From Nocardia carnea NBRC 14403 (GTDB lineage: Bacteria; Actinomycetota; Actinomycetes; Mycobacteriales; Mycobacteriaceae): 64,000 nt of DNA. How positions within the stretch are numbered: the first letter of the stretch is position 1; every line of letters begins with the position of its first letter. A program made the position numbers and the translations under genes. Below are positions 50,901 through 62,900 of this stretch, piece by piece. The notes beneath the pieces are model-generated. The model made no database searches. It was not told where the DNA came from and worked only from the letters and a program-made list of their open reading frames with translations. The stretch covers positions 186,001 through 250,000 of the forward strand of contig NZ_BAFV01000013.1 of assembly GCF_000308515.1 (NCBI RefSeq), written 5' to 3'.

Positions 50901-53900
50901 GCATGCGCGGGCGCTGGTCTTCGCGGCGCGAATGTCCGACCGGCTGGCGGCGGTGGACCCGGCGTGGGAACGGATGGCGCTGTCCAGGGACGAATACGCC
51001 GATGTGATGCTGGACCGCCTTGCCGACGCGTATGCGATGTCCTTCCGCGGACTCACCCATGCCGATCTGCGCAAGGCGAAACCGGAATTCGGCGGCGATC
51101 TACTGGCGAAGACCTATGTGGACACCTACGCCGACGCGTACGGGACCGCGACGAAGGCATACCGTAACCGTCAGGCGCTGGGCGGTTCCGGCGAGTACTT
51201 CCACATGGCCGCGCACCGCGCGGCCGTACGCGCTGTCCGGGCCGCCCTGCCGTGGGGTCCGCTGATCGACGGCCGCGCCCCTGCCGTTCATTTCGCCGCC
51301 GCCTGGGACCGTGCCCACGATGTGGCGGATACCGCCGAGCCACCGGCCACTCGCGGGCCGCTTGCCGATACAGCGCGCAATCATGCGTTGCGGGCGCGGA
51401 ACCTGGCAGAAGAGATCGAAATGCTGCGGTCGGCGCGCGACCTCGGCCGGTTCGTTCCGGTCAGCCCTCTCGAACGTGCCTATACCGACGCCTACGACAA
51501 GGCACTGACCAAGGCCCACGGAGCCGAACGGTCCGCTTACGAGGCCGGGCTTGCGGCGCTGCGGCGATACCTGCGAAAGTCCGGCCTGGAGAACGCCGAA
51601 ACGGTCATGGATGTGGTGCGCGCGGTCCTCGACGATGATCGCGTCGCCTGGGGGCGGTTCACGGAATGGCTGAAATCGGCCGACGGGAACGACACCGTGC
51701 CTGCGAATCCCGCGAAGCCGGATCCGGACGAAATCCGGTCGGACCCCGACCGGGCGCGCCGGGTGCTCGATCGGGACCTGGTCGAACTGCGGGAGCTGTG
51801 GGACGACCGGTCGGCGCAACGGCTGACCGACCGCGTCGCACGTTTCTCCGGTCCCGCCGGTACCCGGCCGCGGCTGGTGATCGTGGCGGAGGACGGAGAT
51901 CATGTCACCGCGGTGCGGGAGCTGGGGCTGTTCCACCCGGAGTATGCGGATGTGCTGTGGGACGGCTCGCACGAGCTCCTGTACTACCCGGTGCAACCCT
52001 TCGAGAGTGTGCCGCGCTCGCAGGGCGGTATCAGCGCCGATCTGGCGGAAGGACAGTTCCGGAAACCGGGCAGGAGCCAGGCGCTGCGCCTCATGCTCGC
52101 GGAATATCTGCGGTTCCGCGCGCAGGGGAGCACCGATCTCGGTTTCGACGACTGGTTGAAGCAGCTCGGTCCGGACGCGTTCCACGCCAAGGACGGTCAG
52201 CGCCACCCCGGCGACCGGTTCCGCGAACCCGACGGTAGCTTGCGCACAGGTTATCTGGAGGCGGGGCACCGCCGGGCGCTGGCGGAGGGAATGGACCCCG
52301 GGGCGCCGCATCCGGCCGCCGTGGCACATCGGTTGCACACCCGGCAGATTGCGCTGGTGGGCGACCGTCCGGCGCCCAGCCATCACCAGCGATACCGGGT
52401 CGAGATCGGGGCCGGCCGGATCGAGGTGATGTTGGAGCCCGACGGTGCCGGCGGCTGGCGGGTGCCGGCGGCGGACGGCGGTGGCAGTTTCCAGGCGCTC
52501 GCCCGGTATTTCGAGGGTATGACCGAGCCGACTCCGGAACGGCTCGTCCGGCGGATCGCCGGGGTACTGAACGACCCGGGCGCGGAGTTGACCGCACACG
52601 GCAAACCACGTGGCCGGATCGCCCGGGCCATGGACCGGGGACCTTTCGGAACACGCCGGGGATCGGACACGCCGGATCCCGCCGGGCCCGGCCTCGGCCG
52701 GGATGCCGTGCAGAATGCCGCAAGCGACGATACGGGCGGCACCGCCGGCGGGCCGGAGCGCACACCCGATACGCGAGCGGACGATATCGCTCTGCTCGGC
52801 GCCCCGGACCGGGACGAATGGTCCGGCCTGACACCCGTGGAAGTCGGCGAACGGTTGCGTGAGATCCTGCGCGCCGCGACCGATAACCCGGAATTCACCA
52901 CCTTCGGATTCGACCTGCCCGATCTGAACCCGGAAGTGGTGCGCGAATACGCCCGCGCCATCACCGATATGCACCGGCGATTCCCGCAGACCGATATCCG
53001 GTCCATCGGCATCGGCAACCGCCGCCAGGGAACGCTCGCCGACGCCGGCCCGGAACTGGATCGTGCGACGGATACCTTCTACACCGCGGACATCACCCTC
53101 AACTACCGGCACGCCACCAGCGTGGACAACTTCCTGGAGCAGGTCCACGCCGCGGTGGACAACACCAATTTCTCGGCCACTGTGCTGCGCCGGGCGGCTT
53201 ATGCCGTCACCGTGCACGAATACGGACATGCGCTGGACTACGCCGGTGGCGGCATCGCGCGAGCGACAGCGGAAGCCCATCTGCTCGATCGGGCGTCGGC
53301 CGACCCGGACGCCGAGTACGGCGAATGGCTGAACCAGCTCAGCGGGTACAGCCGAACGGCCGACGGTGACCTCTGGGCGAAGGAAGCGCTCGCCGAAGCT
53401 TTCATGGAGTACGTGATGCTGGGTGCCGAGGCGGCGCCGCGCCCGGTGCGCGAACTGTTCCTGATGCTGACGGAAGTCGCCGAACACGGGCGATCGTGGA
53501 CCGGTTTCGGAGAACGATTGCGCAGCAGGCTCGGCGCGGGTGCCGGCAGGCCGGACTCGGGCCGCGACCCGATGGACTCGGGACACGAGCCGCCCCGGCG
53601 CAGTGACGACGATTCCGGTCCCGGACCGGGGAAGCCGGACACCGGCGGCGCCGGTGGCGGCAAGAAACCGCCCGCCGGACCCCCGAACTCGGCCTCGACG
53701 CCGGAAGAACCCGGGGGCCCGGCTCCGGAGGGTGACGAACCCGCGGCGCACGACGGCCCGATCGAACCCGATGCGATCATCCCCCCGCTGGTGCTCGACC
53801 TCGGCGGCGAGCAGATCATTTTCGACCTCGTCCCCGACGGCCCGCACAGCTGGCGGCTGGTCCCGCAGGGCGAACTCCCGTCGGCAACGCCGGACCGGCT

Positions 53901-56900
53901 GGCCGCGCTGCGGCGCGAGATCGAGGCGATCCGGCGAATGTGGCCGATCCGCGAGAGCCAGGTCAAGTATCCCTCCGGCTCCGGTTGGGACAGCCGAGGG
54001 CAGGCGGCCATCGCGGACGGGGTCGCCGGAATACCGGACGTCGTGAATCCGGCGCCGCCGCCCGCGCCGCCCACTCCGCCACCCAACCCGGACCAGCCGG
54101 TGATGGGGCCGGTGCCGGAGGGCAGCCCGCCCGATCCCACCCTGCTGCGGATCGCGCAGCAGACACCGGTGTGGATCCAGAACCGCGAGCACATCCCGCT
54201 GTTCGGCCGTTTGTCGGCACGGATGCGCGATACCGCGGGGGAATTCGTGCCTATGTATCCGGGCGACGGCGCGGAATACCAGCCGTGGCTCACCGACGGC
54301 ACCCTGGACGCGGCCCGCGACCAGCTGCTCGCCGACCTCGACACGCACCGCATCACCACCGAGCAAGGGCTGCGGGACCTGCTGACGGTGGCGGGCCGGC
54401 CCGATGCCGAACCGGGTCGGCAGCAACAGATTCTGGAAGAACTGCGCGACCGCGGACTGATCTCCGGCGAGGAAGCCGCCGCGCTGTCCGACGCGCTGAA
54501 CGAAGAACGGGACGCGCGCGGCACCGAGCTGCCGGTAGGCCCGCCGCCGGACGGGGAGAGCCTGACCGATGCGGCCCGGCGGCTGCTGGATATCGAGTTG
54601 CCCGACGAGAATCCGGAAACGCTGGCCCGCGTCGTCGACGAACAGCAGTACCGGGTGGCCCGGGCAAGCGGCGCGATCGAAGGGCTGGCCGCCGCCGTCC
54701 GTCGCTACCTCATCGAGCAAACCCTGCCCTACACCACGCAGGACCCCGCTCCGGGCGCAGCCACCGAACAAGGTGGGCTGACACGTTCGGAACCGCCGGG
54801 CGAACTGGACGGGCCGCCGAGGCGCTCCACGGGTGATCCCGACGACAACTTCGACGACTTCTTCGACGACGAAGAAGACGCACCGGCTCCGTACCGCCCG
54901 CCTCGCTTCGCGGCGCCGGACCCGGCAGGTCGCGCGGTCCCGTTCCTCGACGCGGTCAGTTTCGTCGACCAGAACCCGATGGGCCGGTTCCTCATCGAAA
55001 TCCTGGCGGCCTTCGGCTACGAGCCGGGTCTGCTCGGCATCATGCCCGTGGAAAACGGCGCCGATGAGCTCCCGATGTGGGGTGACGGCTACGAGCTGGG
55101 CCGCGACCAGGGATTGCGCCGGTTCTTCGAGAACGCGTTGCGCCGCGATCAGATCCGCGACGAGCTGGCGAGCTGGGCCGCCATGCGTGACCTCTCCCTC
55201 GAAGAACTGCTCGCCGACCCGCAGGCCGTGGTGGATCGGTTACGCGCCGAAAACGTCGCCCGCTCGCAGCGGGTCGCGGATTTCGTCGATGCGGCGCGCC
55301 GGACCCTGCCCGACCCCGATCTCAGCGATCCGGTGGGCGACCTGCTGGGCCGGCAGATCGTGCGCGTCCCCGGCGGCGACGACCAACCGGACCGGCTGGT
55401 CGTCGTGGACGGGCCGCGCCCTCGCAGCCAGGTGCTCGCCGACGCGCTCGCCGCCGACCGCAGCCTGCAACGGCAACTCGACACCGGGGAACTGGTGCTG
55501 GACTACCGGACGGTCCGGCGTGACTGGACCGGCGAAACGGTGCTCGATCCGGCGCCGGTCCCGCAGCTGCGTTACCTGCGGGAGACGCTCCTCGGCCGCG
55601 AGCTCGAAGTCTTGCTGGTCCGCGACGACGACGGTTCATGGCGGCAGCTGACCGGCTCCGCGGAAGCACATCGCAGCGCCCTCGGCGATCCGCCGCCGCG
55701 TCCGGCGCGGCAGGTCGCCGCCGAGATCGCGCAGGTATTAAGGGAACTCGGCCTCACCCCGGACGGTATCGACCTGGACAACGTGCACGGGACGGCGGCC
55801 GATCTGCTGCTGGACAACGCCGTTCGCGCGGTGCAGCTGGAGGCGCTGGCCGATTTCATCCGGTCCGCCACCGATATCGAACTCTTCAACGAGCTCACCG
55901 ACGCCCGCAGCCATTTGGCAGAGCGTCTGGGACTGAATCTGATTCCGGACCCGGAGGCGCCGGAACAGACACTCACACCGCGGGCGGTGATCGACCGGTT
56001 GAGCGCCGGTCCGCGCCGGGCGCTGCGGCTCCAGCAGTTCGGCGATCTGACCGACTATGCGAAACGCTTGCGGGAGCTCGACGCGGCGGCGGTCGATGCG
56101 GCGCGCAATCGTCTGGCCGAGCGTCTGGTATCCGAAGACATCGCACGGAAGATGTCCAGTGCGAGGGCCGCCGAGCGGGCGGGCATCGACCGCAGGATCG
56201 CGGCTCTGCTGCCGCCCGGGTATGTCGATGGGCCGGGCGGCCGGCGGCTGTTCGCCCTGGACACCGGCGGTCTCGACGCCCGAAAGCTCTACCAGGTGAT
56301 CCGCCGGCTGGAACGCGCCGGTCAGGACGGTGTGGTGCGTGACGCGCTCGGCGAGTATGTGCGTGCCCTGTTCGATATCGACCCGTTCACCGATGTTCCG
56401 GCCGGTGACCGCGCCGCCGACCCGCGTATCGCCGACGGGCGCTTCCCGATGCACGACCGCGACGCCATGGGTGGGTTGCGCGGACTCATCGCGGATGCCG
56501 TGCGGGCCATCGGCGCCGAGGATTTCGCCCGCGCCGTCGCCGATGCCGCCGCCCGGCCGGACAGTCATCGGATCCCCGACGACGACCCGGATCAGCGGCC
56601 GACCGCGAACCGGGACTGGGCGCGGCTGGTCGGCGTCGATCTGACCGATGCCGACGACAAGACCTTCGTGAAGATCTACGAGGCATACCGCGACGGCCGG
56701 ATCGAGAACCACGAGGGCCTCAGTCCGAAAGAACTCGCCGCCGAACTCGACCGGTTGCGCCGCGAGGTCCGGGACCGCGCCGATTCGATCAAGGCATTGA
56801 TCCGGCTGTTCGACGAGTACACGCGCAGTGCTCGAACCGATGTCCCCGGCGCCGAGCGGGGGCAGCTCGCCGATGATGCCGGCGATCTGCCGCCCGGCCA

Positions 56901-59900
56901 TGGGGGTCCGCCACCACCTCGTCCCGAAGGGCCGCAGTCCCGCCGGGAGAGCAGCGAGGCGCACCGGCCGGGCGCCGCCGAACCTGCGCTCCGGGCCGGT
57001 GCAGAACATGGTGAGAACTCTCCCTCGCCTGGGACAGCGCAGCCCGGCGTGGAGAGTGGACCGCCGTCCGGCGATCCCGGTTCCGCGGGCGGCGGCGGCC
57101 GACCGCCGGCGGACCCACCTGTCGCGCCCGGACAACCGGACGAAGGACCGGGGCGCGAATCCGGGTCGCGGCCGGAGAACGAGTCGCCCGCTGGCCCGCT
57201 GCCCGAAACTCATGCCGATCTCATGGACTGGGTCGAACTGCGCCGTGCGGAAATAGCCGTCGACTCGGCCGCCGACAACGCTGCCTGGCTCCGGCGGCAG
57301 GCCGCCGGCCGCCCGGACGATCACGTCCTTCAGTTCCGTGCCGAACAGGCAGAACGGCAGCTCGGCTACGCCCGCGAGCGGCTCGACCGCATCCGGCTCG
57401 ACCAGGCAGACCGGGCGGCCTGGCGCGCCCGCATGGACGCCGAGAGCAAACGCTTCCTTGCCGATGTCGAACCGGACAACTGGCTGGCCGAACAGCGGGC
57501 GGTGCTGGCCGAATGGGTCGCCCGGATGGCGGAGGACCGGGCGCGCTGGTTGCGGGGGACGCCGGACGATCCAGACGGGGACACCCCGCCGGCGCCGGAG
57601 TCGGGCCCGGACGATAACGGTCCCGACTCCGATTCCGGCCCCGGCCCGACCGCCCCGAAACCGAACACCGGCTCCGATCCCGAAGCAGCACAGCCTTCGC
57701 AAGCCGGTTCGCTGGTCGAATCGGCGCCGACCGCCGAGGCGGATCCGGAACCCGGCGGTGAATCGAGGCCCGGCATCGAGTCGGACACCACCGGCAAGCA
57801 CCGGCCGGACGAGGACTCCGAGTCCCCGGCCGAGAATCAGGATCTCGAGCTCCGAGGCGAGCAGCCGCGGGCAGCCGGGGAACGGCCGAAGTCCGCGGGC
57901 GAGCAGCCGCAACTACCGCAGCCTGAAGGCAGACAGCCGAGGGGCGGTGCGCCGGAGCCGAACTCGGAGACCGAGCAGACCGGGCCTACGGGTGACCCGA
58001 CCGCGGAGACCGACCGGACCGGCGGGAAACCCGGCGACCAGGATCCGGGGCGGCTGCTCGGCGACGCTCTCGTCGATGCGATTCTGCGACGTGACGTACT
58101 GGCAGCGCGTATTGCGGAGCTCGCCGCGGCACTGCACACCCGAACGGAACCCGGTGCGTTCGAACCGGACCGGATCGACGATACCGTGCGTGATCTGCGC
58201 GGTCGTGACCTCGACGCCGGCGACACCGGGATAGTCGACGAGCTCACCGAACTCATGCCGCGGTTGCTTCGCGCCCACGACGAAGTGCGCACTCTGTCGA
58301 GCCGGATCGAATACGACCGGCTGCTGCGGGAACGGCAGGCAGTCACCCGGGAACGCGAGTTCCTACGCGCCAAGATCACCGATCGTGCCCGCAACGTCGG
58401 CTTGGACAACCCGGAAGGCTGGGCGGATCTCGGTCCGGACGGCCGCGAGCGAATCGTGCTACGGCTCGACGAGGAGAGCCGGTACGACACCGTGGATATC
58501 GCCGGCGGTGTCGAGGAGAGCCCGCGGCGAGATCGTTCGCCGGTCAGTGAACAGGCACAGCGGGACCGCCGGGACAAGATCCGGAAATTGATCACCCAGA
58601 CCGCGGAATTCGACCGGCTCGGTACCCGGTTGCGTGAGTTGGACGCGCAGATCAGCGGGATGGAGGGGGACCGGGAACATCTCGACCGGCCTCATTCCGA
58701 AGAGGTCGCGGCCGAGCTCGAACGCCTGGCGCGTGAGCGTGCCGCCGAACTGCACCGGATCAAACCGCGCCGCGTCATGCGCGACGATCTGGCGCGCCGG
58801 CTCGGCCTCCTGGACGAGAACAACGAACTCCGGGAGAGCGCCCTCGAACCGGACAGGGTGAAATCCGAGCTGCAGACGTTGCGCGATACGGCGTACCGGA
58901 CGTTCATGGAACGCCGATTGCGACCCTCGCAGTACCAGCAACGGCTGTTGCAGATCGATATGCTGGGCGCGGTCGCCGACGAGGTGAACCTGGCGCACAA
59001 TCGGATCGGTCGCCTACAGGACGATATGGCCCGCGTCGCGGGTGTCTGGCGGGGGCTGGTGGAGGCCGCGGGCGGCCGCATGGTGACCGACCGGGTCGGC
59101 ATCGTGGGCGGCGACGAACCGCGGATCATCGTCTTCGGCCCGCGTCCGGAGTTGACGAACCTGCCCCATGATCAGGATGCGGTTCGGGCGCGCCGTGATC
59201 ACGACGCCGCTCTCGACCATGCGCTGCGCACAAGCGCCGCTGTCGCACAGGGCCTGACACATCCGGAGGCGACGGTGGAGTATCGCCGGGTATTCGCCGA
59301 CCGGGAGGACAACTGGCGGGTCGACGACACCATGCACCCGCCGGAAATCGAGCGAATGAGCACCGGCTGGGTCAACGGTGACCGCCTCGAGATGACGAGA
59401 TGGCGTGACAGCGAAGACAACTGGCATCCGGTCGATCCGACCCGCCCGGGCTGGACGACCAACCGTGACGAACCCGAGCTGCCGAAGAAGTTCAGTCAGA
59501 AGGATCTTCCCGACGGCGTCAGCGGCTGGGCCAGCGAGGACGTTATCAACGACATCACCCTGCCCACCGACGACGTGCCCGCCGGTCAGATCCCGGAGAG
59601 CACGCTACCGGTGAACGCGCCGATGGCGCCGACACAGTACGACACCTCGGATGTGGATCCGAACAAGATCTTCGGCCAGCACTGGGGCGCCGACGCCTAC
59701 AACTTCATGCGGTTGGTGCTGATGGCCGCCCTCGTGCCGAAACATCCGGCGGTCAAGGCGTGGATCCAGCGGCATCCGGAAATCGGCCGGTTCGTTCTCG
59801 CACGGCCGTGGTTGCAGAAGCTGCCGCCGTTCGCGACGGTATTCCGCGGCTACGAGTGGTTCGCGCCGCCGGATACCAATGTGCAACCGATGCACCGCCG

Positions 59901-62900
59901 CTGGGAACCGGGCGATCACCTGCCACCGGCTGCGCTCACCGATGTTCCGGAGGGGTTGCGCCGGGAATGGGAGCGTGAGGCCGAACTGTGGAGTGAGGTC
60001 CAGCAGTGGGCCGACGAACAGTACGACCTCTTCCTGGACGACGACGGTGATGTGGAGCGTGTCGCCGCAGGTATCGAGGAACACCGGCAGAACCGGCAGC
60101 GGCAATCGGCTCGGGAGTTCGTCGACCTCGTCCGGCAGCGGCTGGTCGAGGAACTGGGCGGTATCGACCCGCGGGGGGATGTACCGGCTCAGCTCGCGCG
60201 GATCGAGGCCGCGATCGACCGAGTGGCCGACGAGGCGGCGGACCGGTTCGCCGAGGACGATCCGAAGGCGGCCCGCAATACGGTCGACCAGGTGCGGGAG
60301 ATGCTGCTGGGCGTGGTGGACCCGGCCGATATCGTGCCCGGTGCCGACCCGGACGAGATCGTGCGCCCCGTCGACCCGGACGAGATCGCCGAGCAGCTCG
60401 CCGCCCGGATGCGCGACGACATACCGCGGTTCACCCGCGACGAACTCGAGCAGATCAAGAACCACCTGATGGTCGACGAGCACTGGGTGCGCGACGCCGA
60501 CGACCCGGAGGGGCAGGTCCGCGAGCTGCCCATGGACCGCCTGGCCGATATCGCCGAGGCCTGGCACCGGTTGCGCGACGGCAACGCGCTGCCCGCCGAT
60601 TTCGTGCTGCTGCAGGACGCGCTGGCCGAGGCGCAGTACCTGGTCGACAACCCGGGCGCCACCTGGCAGGCGGCCAATACCCATGCCATCGGCCAGGGGT
60701 ACCACTGGGATGCGCAACGCCCTCCGCTCACCGACTGGCGGGCGGGTCGCCACTACGCACTCCCACCGGTGCAGCCGAACCCGGCCTACCTGCCCCCGGC
60801 CGCCCGCCCCGGCGCAGCGCCGCGAACTCCCGACCGGCCGGAGCCTGCGAACAGGCCCGGCGACACGCTCGAGATGCCGTCACCGGACCTCCCCGCCCAG
60901 GACGGTGACACGCTGGAACTCCCGGCGGGAGAGCAGTTCGGCCGGCCGGACCGGCGAGACACCGCCGCGGGCGACGCCGCGACACCCTCGTTGCCCGGAC
61001 AGCAGCGTTCCGCGGACGAGAACCCCGGGCCGCCGGGCGCGCGCGAACAGCAGGACTCGCCGGCCCGGAACGGTGACGCGCTGGAGGAGCAGTTCGGTGG
61101 TACTGACCGGGCAGGATCCGGCGAAGCGCCGGCGTCGGCCGCTCGGCGAGATCCGGCAGCGCCGGACGACGATACGCTGGAGCAGACGTCCGTACAGGGC
61201 GAGTCCGGCCCTGATCCGGACAACCCCGACGACCCGATCGACCCCGGTGATTCCGATCCGGATGACCCGGGTGAGCCACCCACCGGCGGCCCGGGCAGCA
61301 CGCCGCCCGCCCGGCCGCCGCTACCTGCCGGCGACGGCGGGGACTCGGCACCGGGCAACGGCACCCGACTACCGCCGCCCGATCGTCCGGATGGTGCGGA
61401 CGCTCGCCTCGAATCCGGTGGCCCCAATGGTCCCGGTGACCCGACCGGCCTGGGCGCACCGAATGGCTCGGGCGGACCGAACGGCCCCGGCGGACCGCCG
61501 TCCGCTCCGGGCGCATCGCCGGCGCCGACGGGCGATCCCATGCGCGACCTCATCGCGTTCCTACAGGAACAAGCGGATCGGCCCGCGCAGCGCGACGCCC
61601 AGCCGTTGACCGGCGCCGCCGCCGGCCACGCGGGCCGGCTCGCCGGAAACCTGGGCCTGGACGAGGTTTTCGGTCAGCTGCGGGATCCCCTCGCCGCACT
61701 GGCCGAAATCGCCGAAATCGCCCGCGCCCGCGGTTTCCTCGACGAGGTCGCCGGCGGGCCACGGATGCGGTACCCGGACGACTTCGCCGAACTCTCCGCC
61801 GCCGACCGCTACGGCGACGAGCAGTACTGGCACCACGAGGCCGATCCCGAACTCGCGGCCGAGGTCCGTGCGGATCTGCGCCGCCTAGGCCTGCCGGTGG
61901 AGGAACCGCGACTGCCGGCCGAGCGGCCGGAAGAGGTGCTCGAACCCGGCGACGACCCCGCTCAGCTCCTGGCACCCGGGCAATCGGACGGAGCGCGCCC
62001 GGACGCCGATGTGGCCGCCCGGATTACACCATTTGCGGAGTCCGTGACCACCACCCGCGACCGGCTGGCCCAGCAGTTCGGTCTCGACGACGCGGCGCTC
62101 GCCCCGGATCGCCTCGCCGCTACCGTCGCCGATCAGCGCTACCGAATCCTGCTGCGGGCGGCGGCGGTGGAAGCGCTGGTCGCCGCACAGGCGCGCCTCG
62201 ACGCCGCGACCGATCCGATCGCCCGGGCCGACCTGCGCAACACCCGCGACACCTGGGCGCGCCTGCTCGGCCTCGACTCCGGCGCGCTCGACCGCGACCC
62301 CGCGACCATCCTGAACCGGGCTCGGGCAGCGGCGGTACGCGCGGCCGACGATCTCGCGGCGCTCACCGACAGCGCCCAGGCGGCCCGGCAGGAACCCCGC
62401 CCAGGCGGCGAACCGCCCGCCGTGGGCGAAACCCGCCGCTACAACATCGTGGTAGAAGGCGAACAGGTACCCGCGCGCCTGGTCGCCGACGAGGGCGGTG
62501 GCTGGCTGGTGGCCGAGGCCGACCGTACCGGCCCACCGGCCCAGCAGGCCGACCCCGCACCACCGCAGCGCCGGAAGTCGCTGCTGCGCCGGATCTGGGA
62601 CCGGCTGTTCGGAGACGGTTACGAGGGGGAGACGCCGAAGTATCCGTCCGGGTCCGGGATAGACAGCGCCGGGCAGTCGGTACTCGGCCATATGTCCGGG
62701 CTTCCGTTGACGAAGACCGAGGATCCGACACCGGGTGTGCCCGGCGACGAGTACGAGGTCCTGCAGACCAAGTTCAACCCCGCGCGCATCCTCAAAGAAG
62801 GCATCACCCTGTGGAAGAAGCGGGAACTGCTGCCGTTCGTGCGCCGGTTCACGTCCCGGGTCGCCGACCGCAGCCTCGACGCCCCGCCCCTGCGGGACGA

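Noticed and set aside
51100..54771. Long antisense open frames in the giant gene, e.g. 51100-54771, 41881-44370, 39196-41496 and 31846-34254 on the minus strand
   Set aside because: They mirror the strong G/C third-position bias of the sense gene, contain no recognisable motifs and cross repeated domains of the sense protein.
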